The notes under the pieces were generated by a model that was given only the letters and a program-made list of their open reading frames with translations, was not told where the DNA came from and made no database searches. Positions 20,346-31,276 of a stretch of 64,000 bases of DNA are shown here, in pieces. The stretch's first letter is position 1; each line of letters begins with the position of its first letter. The DNA comes from Rostrohypoxylon terebratum (Eukaryota; Ascomycota; Sordariomycetes; Xylariales; Hypoxylaceae), in NCBI GenBank assembly GCA_022497145.1, contig MU385969.1, forward strand, positions 23,547 to 87,546, given 5' to 3'. The translations under genes and the position numbers were made by a program.

Positions 20346-23300
20346 CTACGCTACTGCTACGGTAGGAGGGGCACCAACACCAGTAGTGTTAGACCGCCGC
20401 TTTGAGCCCTTCGACTTTCCTCCTAATTCCTCTAGCATTTGGACCGTCATTACGGTGTCACGATGCGTCTTGCCCAACACCTTCTCTTGCGCCTCGCGTG
20501 TGGTCTGGAGCAGCTTCTCGGCGCCGCCGAGAAAGCCCTGGAGTTTGTAGTTCATAGCTAGCCGGCAAGCCGTCTGTAGCGTAGCAGGGTCGTCGCGCCC
20601 GAACAGCCGGACCTGGGCGTCAAATACGCTCTGCATCTCCACACCCGCATCCTTCACATGGCCCATCTCCTCCATCATCATCGCCACGTTCTGTCGCGTC
20701 ACAAGCGTCTCCGGGTGGTCGAGTCCTAGCGTGTTCCGCTGGCCCGTGAGTGCTACCTCGAATGCTTGCTCCGCCATTTCCAGCTTTCCCTGCTTGCAGT
20801 ATATCGAAGCTAGGTTCGCGAGGATCTTCAGGAGTTCTGGATTGCCTGGACCCAGGTGACGCTCGCTGACTTGGGACGCCCGGTGATATAGTGCTACGGC
20901 CTTCTCATATTCTTGACGATCATCGTGCGCGAGGGCAAGGTTGAATAGATGACGGACCGAGTCTATGCTATCCTTCCCGTACGTTTTCTCCGACCAGGCC
21001 AACGTGCGTTTGTAAATGCGCACAATCTCTTCTAAGTCAAGGCTGTCCCCGTGCGCTAATCTAGAGGAGGCAAACTCATTTGCTGCGCGGAGTGCATCTG
21101 GGTGGTCTTTCCCGACCCTCTTTTCCAGTTCTCGTAATACCTTTCTCGCGGCTGCAGCATCTTGATCATCTGATATTCTCTTTGGTCGTTCCAATTGAGA
21201 TGATTTTACCCGACCGTTGGCTTTTTCGATTGCCGCCTTCGTCTGCTCAAAGAGTCCATTTCCCTTATTTTTCAACTCTCCTGAAAGGGAGAGACCTCGT
21301 TCAAGATGCTCTAGCGCAAGGTCGGGCCTCCTTCTCTCTGTGAGGTACTCGGCGATCCTCAATAGTAACGTTGCTAGATATAGCTTGCCTTGTTCCTCAA
21401 TAGGTTGAAACTCTAGCGCGGCATACGCGGAGGGTAGGAGAGCCTCGAAAGCGCTCGAGTCCGTATCCACAAACTTTTCATACAAGACTAACAAAGCTTG
21501 TAGCTGTACCGGCGACTTTTCTCCGCTTTGGTCGAGCCATGTTTGTATGCACTGCCTAATGATGGGTGTCACGGTGAAATACACCCGGTTGGTGGAGGGC
21601 TCAACCATGCCGTAATCTACCAGCCGTGGAATCTGCTCGAGAACTTCCGACCTCTCGAAAAAGACACCGGGAATACTTTGCACATCGAGGGTCCCCATGA
21701 GTAACAACAGCCGAGAATCCCCTGGGTGGCGTTCCCTTATTATGTCGAAAAGTAGCCGCCAAGAGCGCATCAAGCTTGATCCCACCCCTTCCGACAACAA
21801 GGCCTGGATTTCATTCTTATAAGGCTTCCAGCCGGTGCCGACTTCCTTCTCTCGAATTTTGCGGTATAAGTAAGCCAGGACCAGCGTACCAGCTGATCCT
21901 TCGAGAGTCTTAGAAACCTCGATACTATCTTTACGCTTAGCTTCGTCCGTTGTCCGTTCGCCGAGAAGGACGTATGAGGCGTCGTCCTCATTGAGCTGGG
22001 GAACATCGATGATGAAATGGCCTTTGTTCTTTACCATTTTTCTGGCCAGGAGGTTCGATCGAGTGGTGATCAGAACTCTAGCGTAGTTGCTGCTAGGGAC
22101 AAAATCACAGGGAGACATTTCGAGGCCGGGTGATCCTGTGGGATTCAGCAGGCGCTCATCGTCTAAGCCGTCTAGTATCATGAGCCAATGGCCGCTCACG
22201 TCCCTTTTCAAGGTGTTGTGAACTTCTTCTACAACTTCAGCGTCTGTCATTGTTTCCTTTGCGAGACGAAGAATTTCGGCAATGCATTTGTATGAATGTT
22301 GAAATTGTGCGATGCTGGCGGCATTTACCCAGTGGACACGACAGCCGGGATGCTCTTCAAAGTATTTGTGAGCATATTCCACCGCAACGTGTGTCTTTCT
22401 AACAAGTCACACATCAATTAGCCCTAAGATTCCTCATCGGTTAAACCAGAGGTTCACTTACCCGTTTCCTGAACTACCCAGCAGAACTACATTTACCGTT
22501 GATCTGAACTTTTCTGCTATTGTTTCCAATATATTTCCTCGGGGCGCGAAATGCGATTCTTTCGCAATAGGTGCTGGTAGAGAAGGCATCCGAGACTTGG
22601 GACCTATTAATGCAGATTTTATAGACATTTTCTCTGTTAAACTTTGTGTTAGTGATCATAACCCAGAGATTTAGCCTCATTGAGTGAGTCTTCTCTTCTT
22701 ACTCAGATTCCGATTCTCTATCATCTTTTCAGAGCCTTCTACCATTCCTCTAATTTGTCTTACAACCGATCTATAGTTGTCATCATTGCTATCTTCAAAC
22801 TTGTTCATACCGGAGTGGTCTAAGCCGAGGCTCTCGTTTAAGATGCCGTTGAGTGTTGCTGAAGACTCACTCACGATAAACTCCTGTAACCTTCGTTAGA
22901 ACCGCTACGAATATTGGTCTCAAGGAAATACGGGGCTTACAGGTGGTGCTCCAGAAATCATACCCGTAATAGAGCCAACCTTGCTCGCCTTGGATTCGAA
23001 GAAGCAAAAAAGCTTTGGTCCATTCTTATTTATGTTGACCTTCCTTGTAAAATCATGGACTATCGCTACAAGCATGACATTATCCTGGGCCATTGTTTTC
23101 AGGGCACTGTCTTGAATTTGCGTGGTCGATTTGACAATGAGATCATATATTTTACCTTGTGTTTGAAGCTCGGATTTGTCGCTAACGCCATGATGAGGAG
23201 TTCCCAAGAAGATTATACCAGTCACTGAATCGGCTATGCCAGGATAGTCTTCGTGGTGGAATGATGCGGCGGTATAAACCTGGCGAGGTTAGCAAATGAT

Positions 23301-23838
23301 TTCAATCTAGATATGTGAAAATCATTCTAGGATCAACGAAAGAGCCTGGTCTATGTCGTGTATACCTGCTGAATAACCAATCCACCAAAACAGTGTCCAA
23401 TGAATATGATGGGCCGGTGGGGACACTGCGTTCTCACGTCGCAGAGCGCTTTCAAGAGCTTAGAGGCAACTGCTGGGACGGATTGTTTGATAGCATGGTC
23501 TCCAAACCAGTAGGATTCGTAGTTATAGATAATGATACGAGCGTTGGGGACTTTGTTTGGAAGCATGCCTGTATCCTTCAGCCAATGGCTTTTGGTGCTG
23601 GCGTGTACCCACGCATCTTTCGGGTGTACGCCGATGCCATGTACCGCAACAATGCTACAATTCACGCTGTCAATCTAAGTTTGAATTCATTGGATAATGA
23701 CTATACACACTCTACATCGGTATCTTCGCCTTCAGCGGGAGTGGCAAGGATCTCAAGACCTATATCTTGAGGCTGGATCCTCTTCAGCCTAGGGACCGTC
23801 GTGGCTGGGATTGGGATGGGTCTCTTGGTACTCATCAT
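20346..23838 (-). CDS. NLR: alpha/beta-hydrolase (SesB-like) - NB-ARC - TPR
   Basis: Six exons: 23838-23711, 23654-23366, 23279-22941, 22883-22703, 22603-22462 and 22398-20346. They join in phase to 1043 residues. The ATG at 23838 is followed by a second at 23835. Residues 44-260 are an alpha/beta-hydrolase domain (DIVAVHGIG, IIFIGHCFGG with Cys131 at the nucleophile elbow, GIIFLGTPHHG). NB-ARC follows with Walker A GSSGNGKT at 355-362, LMILDGLDD at 432-440 and RVLITTRSN. The C-terminal third has kinesin-light-chain-type TPRs (LLKILANLASIYCKQGKLEM, HLGPGNPELL, LGLDHPETL). This hydrolase-NTPase-TPR order is a known fungal NLR architecture: TPRs sense, NB-ARC oligomerises and the hydrolase is the output. 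The usual nucleophile Ser is Cys. A stand-alone paralogue of the hydrolase lies 5 kb away. Confidence 0.94.
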
Positions 23839-26331
23839 GAAATTCGTGGTGTATCGGTCAAAATATCAATAAACCTGTAAAATACAATGAGGAAATCAAA
23901 CAAAAAAGGTGATTTTAAAAAGAAAAGTATTGATTTACCAATGATGAATATATTTTTCTATATTTTTATATCATATAAAACGGAATTCGATCCCATGAGA
24001 TGCAGCTGATTGTTGGAGAGAATAGGAGGTACATCCTTTGAAAGTACAAGTGCCCCCAACGATCCCCCCCACAATCCCCCCACGTTTCCCCAGGCCTCGG
24101 CGACCTGCCAGCCTGCTTACGGCCCCACCACCCGCGTCTTGGCAATACTCCACCACAGCCCGACACCCCGGCACCCCGGCACCCCGGTTCGCCCGGTCCA
24201 GGCCTAGACGGAAGACAGCCTCAAAGCCATCTTTTCTTGTCCTTTGACCGAAATACTGCAGAGAAACTTAGGCAGGCAGTGCTGTTGCAACACGACTTGC
24301 ATCCGACATGTCATATCAACCTAGTGACTTTTGGCCCTCGGGTTATGATACCACTTCCGTCATATGTATGCGCTGTTAATGCTGTTTGGCCACAAGTGCA
24401 ATATAGATATCGTATTAGAATAGGTGTGGCGAATCTCTTGTGCAGAAATTGCCCCCGACGACAGTCAAACCAATTAGCAAAACCGTGATAGGCATTTTTC
24501 GGGCCTTATCCGCCTTCTAAACATTGGTTTCGGCGCTTAATCGTGTACGACGAGTTGGGGGAAATTTGAGACAGCACACATGCGTTATTCATCCGGCCTT
24601 ATTAGTATCCCTTTAAAATGCAAAATCTCCGCCATGTCTAGATAAGCATAGCCAACCTCTCGTGCAGATGTCGGTCCCGAATGGCAGCCATAAAACTTGT
24701 GTGACCGCGCCGCTGACGGCAGTCATATACCGAATTAGAGAAAGTCCGGCTACGTGTCCGACGCCTTAGGGATTCCAGGGATTCCATTCCTCCAACAGCC
24801 TCATCTAACGTCAAAATTACTTCAAGCTCTAGTCTTATTTTCTTCTCATGGGAAGTAATGTAGGCGATCCATATAACGCCATACCATATTCTAACCTAGT
24901 ACTTGAGCTTGGAATTTGTAACATATGTGAGAATATCCGCGATGTTAAGTTCGGTACCTGGGAAGCCATTTCTGGTCATCCGGTTCGATGCCAAGCATCT
25001 ACGTGGATGCCTAGGGGCTAAGAATACGATAAGCCGAAGTTGCAAAATTTAATATAATATTTACCTACATGCTCGAATATTAGGTGGCTGAAAAATACGC
25101 CCCATCCGACATGGAACATCCAGGCTGTCTAGAGAGGGACACCTGCATGGTCGCGAGTTTTTCAATCATGTAATATAGGTAACCATAGTATTCATAGACT
25201 ATCTGAGCTAGTATCAGACGACCTCCTAACCGACTAAGGCTAGTCGAGCGGATACCTTCTCTTCAGTACAATTTTTTATATAAGCTTAAGTACCTTTTAA
25301 ACCTCCCATGCTCAATTTCTAGGTAGGTTAAGGCTTGCTGTTGCCTTTTAATAATTAGGTATTTATAAATCAATGCTAGGTATATTTAGTATCGTTGCTA
25401 ATACATAAAAGGGTGATATAAGTAAGTAGATTTTCATTTCTTAAGTTTTAAGTTAAAATTAAAAGCTGTAAGGTTATCATTACTAATTATGGTATAGGCG
25501 ACAGCGAGATTAGATAGGTAGTGATACTGTGTATATAAGGGGCATTGTCTAAGCGGTACTTAGATCTATTAGAAAGTTGTACCGAAAACAAGGTACCCAT
25601 TAGACTAGCCCCGATGTCGTATAGCATTGGGGGCTCTGTTCCGTCTGGTTGTACGTCCCGATGATTACGCGAAGTAAGTAGGTTCTAATCCTGCTGTGGG
25701 TTATAACCAACGGTTCGACTTTTAGATTTTCTTACCCGCCGGGCGTTAGAGGGTGGTTTTGAGACGTAGGAAGAAGGCGGGTTTGGAGTAGGGGTTTTCC
25801 TGGTCCAAGATCGGCTAACCGACGTTATCGACGCACCTGGTTAGAGTATTACGTAGAGAACAAGCGTGATATATACAAAGTTTTCTTTGTTAAACAAAAC
25901 TCTAGCTCTGTTTTTAGTACCTAGGAGTACTCTAAACGTCCCCATACGCCATAAATACGCCGATATATATATAATTCTACTTAGAATAATATCACATCCC
26001 TCGGATGTAAACGATCTTATCATCATCATTATATCTCAATTTTCGACGCTACATAATAATAGGAACAATGAGGCTTTCCACCGACCTCGCCAAATACAAC
26101 TAACCCGAAACTATAACCGTAAGCAAAGCAGCAACACGATTTTGTTAAAAAAAAATACATGATTATCCGAATTCCGAGCCCCTTATTTCGCTCAAATTGA
26201 AGTCAGCGGTACTAAAAATGTACGATAAATCAGCCAAAGCCAGGACACTAATGCCCATACTCAGTGCCTCGAATCGCTGATCAGTAGCAGAGCTTGTAAG
26301 TATTGATGTTTAGTGATGGCTCGAGAGATCC
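23839..26331. other. 2.5-kb gene-poor region
   Basis: No convincing gene. At 24050-24210 the plus strand is very C-rich, with short CACCCCGG units near 24165-24190. From 25000 to 26160 it is AT-rich, with TAGGTAGG words. A B-box-like GGTTCTAATCC lies at 25681-25691 but no full tRNA fold was found. The frames near 24010 and 25866 look accidental or are relics of old elements. The first bases serve as the promoter of the minus-strand NLR. Confidence 0.5.
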
Positions 26332-27303
26332 TTAACTACAAGAGAGGCGACGCAGCACGAACGCGAGTGAGATGCACAATTGGAGGGCAACAGACAAGCC
26401 GACAGTGATCCATTGAAACGTCTGGAACGCGGTATTCTGTGTGACAAATATGCCGTCTTGAATGGTTCCAGTGTCGTCCTGGGACGGAAAGATTAACGCC
26501 ATGGACGCTTTGACAGTTGTAGTCGCCATAATGAAGCCAATGGTGAGGCCGTAGGAGTTCAACAGCGCGGTAATAGCAAAGATGGCTCTGTACGTCCTGC
26601 TGTGGTTCGAAGAGGCGAGAAGAATCCAAAAAAAGATAATGCTTAGAATGTAGATAACAAGGAAGCTGATAGGCAGGCTACCTGGGAACGCATTGCGTCG
26701 CAGCTGCTCCGCTACGGGAAGGATCTTGCCGAGTGGTTCTTCAATGGCGGACATATTAGTAGACGGGTTTTTGTCTCTGATTTCTGCCATGAACTGTGAT
26801 ACCAAGAGCTCGTCATCATCATATTGGATATTCTGGACGCAAGTCGTGTTGGTGGTGTTGGAATAGACATCAGAGACAATGGCATCCGTCGAGACACAGG
26901 TACCTTGATGATAAACCAATATTAGTGTGCGAGTTGCAAGAAGGCGTGATGGCCTGGCAGAAGGCTCACCAAAATATCCAACTTGGACTTGTACAGGGGT
27001 CGTATCATTGCTGTGAACTTGGATTATGTACAACGAATTGGTGAAGAGGCAGCCCAAAGCAATAAAGACTAACTGAGTTAGCTAGGTGATGGTCAAACTA
27101 CCATGGAAGAAGGGGTTCTTACAACCGAGACCCGCAACGGCAAACCACAGCACGATTGATAGAACAACTATGAACACCATGTATTTTGGCTTCTGAGATT
27201 TCGGCTCCTCAGATTTCGGCTTCTCAGATTTCGGCTTCTGGCCTTTGCTAGGTCCATTGGCGGTTCCCTTGTTTGCTGGCTTAGGTGTGCTTTTCGAGGC
27301 CAT
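26332..27303 (-). CDS. Fig1-domain-like membrane protein
   Basis: Three exons, 27303-27123, 27068-26970 and 26903-26332, join in phase to 283 residues. The N-terminal 40 residues are Lys/Pro-rich with a KPKSE-type short repeat. A first membrane helix follows (MVFIVVLSIVLWFAVAGLGF). The extracellular part begins VQVGYFGTCVSTD, the GYFG-x-C signature that marks the Fig1 family (PF12351) and that appears only after the 66-base intron is removed. Three more hydrophobic helices follow (ISFLVIYILSIIFFWILLAS and others), and the end is RRLS. Fig1 proteins act in low-affinity calcium uptake and cell fusion during mating. A role at hyphal contact would suit its incompatibility-type neighbours (inference). 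Family assignment rests on topology and this one motif. Confidence 0.8.
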
Positions 27304-27350
27304 GTTTGAATGTGGAAGTAGTAAACTCTACGGAAAAGTTGAAAGGGAGC

Positions 27351-27578
27351 CTAAAATGGGGCAAGAAAACGATTGACACAATTACGAGAGAAGTATGTTA
27401 ACGAACAGACGACGTATGTATCCATACAACCTGGGTACGGTCTAAGTTGACACTTGTTTGTGACGGCCTCACATTTATAACTATTCGTCGCTCTGAGACT
27501 ACAACTCCTCCCATCGGACTTGCACACATATCCTAAGACAACCTGATACGAATTCATATTCATGCTCCCATTGCACAA
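27351..27578 (-). CDS. Possible small cysteine-rich protein
   Basis: A 75-residue frame with eight cysteines (GYVCKSDGRSCSLRA, YKCEAVTNKCQLRPYPGC). Cys spacing of this kind is seen in small secreted proteins, but this frame has no signal peptide. An upstream spliced leader would be needed. The frame lies within the 5' region of the Fig1-like gene on the same strand. It may be chance, and I give it only weak support. Confidence 0.2.
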   Translation of the reverse strand: MCNGSMNMNSYQVVLGYVCKSDGRSCSLRATNSYKCEAVTNKCQLRPYPGCMDTYVVCSLTYFSRNCVNRFLAPF

Positions 27579-28459
27579 CAGGAAGTTAACCGCTCTAGGC
27601 TGGGTTGTAGAATGGTTGGTTGGTTGGTATATTCAACGCCGGGGCAAAGGGGAGTGACTATCCCTCGCAGGGCTCTCGAGGGGTATGCGGCATGTAGAGT
27701 TATTTTCTAATTTTAAGTTTAATTTATAAAAGATTTTGGAAAAAAAACATTTTATATATTAAATCTTTTGGGGGCTTTTTTTGGAAATATCTATTTTATC
27801 GGTATTACGGCTCTTTATGTTGACCTTTCTGTAGGTTGAGTAGTTCGAGCTCTTGATTACACTACTATTAAGGTGTATGTCTCAAGCCGCGTTCTGGGCG
27901 CTGGGGGCGCTATCGAGCCGTCAGGTAAAAGAGAGAGTATTATAATTAAAATATGCAAAGTCTTTAGGTGATACCAAGAGTCTAGAGTCTTTAGCTCGGG
28001 GGGCTGGGCCTAAAGGTTGGCCATTTCTGCTTAATATTAGGTACCTGGATCTTCCTGAAGAATAACATGTGATTGGGGGCTTTAGCTCTCCCGTACGAGC
28101 ATTTTAGTTTCGCTCTGGGATAGTTGAAATTCTTGTGGTACCAGGAGACATATCCGTGACTTAACCTGCTAGCCAGGAGGTGATGCAACACCTACTTAGG
28201 CAGTTTCAGTTCCTCGGCCCAGGTCGTAAAATGGGCATGTATGCATTGGATGATTTTTTTGTTGGAGACTAGGAGCGAATGTCATGTTTAAGTGTATGCA
28301 TGTCGATTTCAGCTATGTAAATTAAAACGATCACGATCCGTAATTAATAATTGCACTGCAGCCTTGTAAACATTGCAACGTTACTCTTGGCAGGATTAGA
28401 GCCTCGAATAATGGTGCTTTCTAAAGGGAACTGATAATGCAGTTCAATAGCTTTTTTTT

Positions 28460-28475
28460 GGGGGGGGGGGGGGGG
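28460..28475 (+). repeat. Poly-G tract after poly-T
   Basis: Eight T (28452-28459) followed directly by sixteen G, then AGGG. It is a slippage-prone homopolymer that can form G-quadruplexes between strands. Its exact length may be a sequencing artefact. Confidence 0.8.
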
Positions 28476-28596
28476 AGGGCATGAGAAACCCTACACCAGT
28501 AAACGGCCTTTTGATCTAAGCCACCCGATACCTCGCATAAATCTAGAGTGCCTTCATATCCAGCTAATCTAGCATCATAAATGGCGTGCTTGAGAT

Positions 28597-28619
28597 CCCT
28601 AACCCTACCCTAACCCTAA
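28597..28619 (+). repeat. Interstitial telomeric repeat
   Basis: The bases 28597-28619 read CCCTAACCCTA then CCCTAACCCTAA, about four telomere units with one base missing. Confidence 0.85.
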
Positions 28620-28889
28620 GAGATTTCGAATGGTTGATATGATCAACTCTGTTGTGTATGTCTATTGTCTATGAGGGGGCGCGCTTAATAGAACAGTCGT
28701 GTTTGAGGATCCAATAAATACCAGAGCTTCTATATTGAGTGTAGGCACCGTGTATCTGGTTAGTGCGGATTATCCAGTCCACACCTCGAATCTAGAGTTC
28801 CTAAGTTTGTGTATAACATGACGAAAGAAGGTAAGGAAATGGTAGAGTTGGTAAGTATCTGAAAGTACAATGAAACACCTTCCCCTCAA

Positions 28890-30006
28890 TTAGCTTTGTC
28901 GGTGCCTCATCTTCCATACAGTCCTCGATTTGGGACTATTCACGGTACTCTCTTCTCGATACTGCGGGATCTTTCTCGACTTGATCATCTTCAAGATCTC
29001 CCTAAGGACTGATCTGTAGTTGTCATCGTTGGACCCTTGGAATTTGTTCATTTGAAAATGATCTAAAGGTAAGGGCTCTTTCCCGTGCCCGTCCAATGTG
29101 CCAGACATCTGCCCTACGACAAATTCCTACATCCAGGTATGACGAATTAGAAAATACGCCAAAAGTATAGATTCAACCAAAACCGAAACATTACTAACCA
29201 ATGGATGACTATCAAGTCCCACAAGGCGCCCAACACGACTCGCTTTCTGCTCATAGAAGCAGCATAATTTCGGTGCGTCCTCCCGTCGGAGTTCAACAAT
29301 CCGCGTGAAATTGTGTACTGTGTTCACGAGGATTTCATTATCTTGGGCAATGGTTTCTATAAGGCCGCATTCGACGTGCACGTTGGCCTCCATAACAGCT
29401 TTATATATCTGGCCTTGGGTCCCGAATGAACAGTTGTCGGGGATGCCGTGATGAGGCGTACCAAGGAAGATCATTCCCACAATGGAATCAGCTATGCTTG
29501 GGTAGTCTTGGTGATGCATCCTAGCTCTGTTGTACACCTCCTGGGCGACAAGGCCACCAAAACAATGTCCTATGAGAAGGATTGGGCGGTTCGGGCAGTC
29601 CCCTCTTCCATCGACAAGAGAATTTAACAATTTGATAGAAACACCACTAAGCGACTGCTTGATGGCATGTTCGCCGAACCAGTGTGATGCGTAATTATAG
29701 GTCATGATGCGTGCTTGAGGGAGCGCTGCCGGTAGCATCGTTGCGTGAGTGAGCCAATTAACTTTACTTTCTCGATCATTCCAGGTATTTTCAGGCTTAG
29801 CGCCCATCCCATGGATGGCTATGATACTATCAACGTATCGGTCAGTTGTCTCGTCGATCTCAACGGACTCTTAACGCTTACTCGACATCGGGATTGTCGG
29901 GTTGAACTAGAATTTTCAACCCAATCTGCTCCGACCTGATAGTCCAGGCACCCTTGCCCTCTATTGCCTTTCTGGTAGCAGCCGGCGTGGGTTGAATAGC
30001 GCTCAT
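28890..30006 (-). CDS. Stand-alone SesB-like alpha/beta-hydrolase, paralogue of NLR N-domain
   Basis: Three exons, 30006-29882, 29826-29199 and 29126-28890, join in phase to 329 residues. Domain and exon layout copy the N-terminus of the NLR at 20346-23838: QIGLKILVQPDNPDVD, IIAIHGMGAKP, YNYASHWFGEHAIKQS, ILLIGHCFGG (Cys130 at the nucleophile elbow), GMIFLGTPHHG and MNKFQGSNDDNYRSVLREI. The first intron is at the same place and phase in both genes. The protein stops about 45 residues after NDDNYRSV, before any NB-ARC, so the nucleotide-binding and TPR parts are missing. Fungal NLRs often have a separate gene for their effector domain nearby, which the NLR activates. This gene could play that part, or it could be a truncated duplicate whose frame has survived. 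No stop or frameshift is seen. Confidence 0.9.
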
Positions 30007-30631
30007 AGTTTTTGCGATTGGGAGGGTTTGACCCCGGGATATCGAACAAAAAGGAGTGGTGGTGAGATGAGGGAAAATGGAAACATTGTACAATCTCAGT
30101 GTGGCCTTGTTAAAGCTAGCATCCTGCCCAGATATACACTGGTGCAGTGCCAGTAAGGCTCTCATCAATGCACTTCGCCCCCTCCCATGCAGTCGCAGAA
30201 ACGGCATTCACCGAAAAAGGGACATGGGTCAGATGCTAGGGTGCTCACGTTCCATATCCCCAAGTAGATGGTATGTTTTTATAGGACATGTATTGATTAG
30301 GTACTCTTGAATACGAGATTTCTTAAAAGGTACCCAGATTCCGAACGTTACACGAGGGATCAACGAGGACGGCAAACCGCCAAATCACTTCGATCTTCCA
30401 AAAACAAAACAATACCATTACCTAGTAGCGTTCAGACTATTGTCACAGCCATACCGGATAGGTAGTCACATTACGAGATCCACCCCAACATCAGACCAAT
30501 CACGGTTAAAATCCGGACTTTGGGATCTGCCGGATCTGTTGGATCTGTTCAGTCTATGACAACAGATCCATCAGAACAACCAGATCCTAAGATGTGTCGG
30601 CAGATCACGATGGCTTCATACACAAGAAGGA

Positions 30632-30860
30632 GAGAGGAAGGATATCTATATAATCACAGCATTTTCCATGTATCTAGTCACTCACTTTAGTTCTTTAGTT
30701 ATCAATCTAAGTCTATTCACTACGAGTAGGGAGAGGACTCCAAGCCTCTCTGACGAACATACTTGATTGATTACACTTGACCTCTACAACTACTGTTACC
30801 TTAAAATCAAGACCCCCTTATGAAGCTATGCTTACTAAGCCTAAGTATAGGTTCGTCACA
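30632..30860 (+). repeat. Dispersed repeat, copy A (possible solo LTR)
   Basis: The reverse complement of 62058-62285 matches this stretch base for base, with only about five differences, all transitions. In this orientation it carries a TATATAA box at its left part and ends GGTTCGTCACA. The TATA box and CA end would suit a solo LTR. I could not define a TG start or a target-site duplication, so the class is open. Confidence 0.85.
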
Positions 30861-31233
30861 ACTATGTAAGGCTGACACTATTTTTACCATATAGGTAATT
30901 TATCCTGTAAAGTCTTAAACTATGAGGCATTCGGCAATGATAAGCGCCATAGTTATGCATAGGGAGTCAGGTATGATTGGGCTGATAGGAGTAATCTCAA
31001 CTCCTAGATCACGATCCAGTAGCCAAATAACAGCATGGGCAACGGGTTGAAGATAAGACTCGAAAAACACTATATGACAAAAAGATTAATGGTAAAATAT
31101 GCTATCAATTGGGGTAGAAAAGACATTCACATCACTATTTGAGCAGTTTAGAGGAGCTTAAACCTGTCGTACATGAGCTAGAATTCAAGTTCACGTCGAT
31201 TATTGATTATTTGAACCATTCCACAGGTAGGAG

Positions 31234-31276
31234 TTAGGGTTAGGGTTGGAGTCTCAAGTAAACCCTAACCCTAACC
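31234..31276. repeat. Head-to-head interstitial telomeric hairpin
   Basis: TTAGGGTTAGGGTT at 31234-31247 faces AACCCTAACCCTAACC at 31261-31276 across a 13-base loop. The flanks GGTAGGAG and CTCCTATC continue the symmetry, so the whole can fold into a stem of about 20 pairs. Confidence 0.9.

Larger units (their letters stand above)
27579..28889. other. Intergenic, AT-rich, with G-run and telomeric tract
   Basis: A very AT-rich block lies at 27705-27800. A homopolymer G tract and a telomere-type tract are listed separately. A frame at 27991-28191 shows nothing recognisable. Confidence 0.5.

Noticed and set aside
23966..24247. Overlapping Gly/Arg/Trp- or Pro-rich frames on both strands
   Set aside because: They result from a C-rich stretch that is free of stop codons; no domain or start context.
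25540..25720. tRNA-like or SINE-like segment with a GGTTCTAATCC B-box-like word
   Set aside because: A T-arm can be drawn, but no D-arm, anticodon arm or matching acceptor stem is found at the right distance, so I do not call a tRNA.
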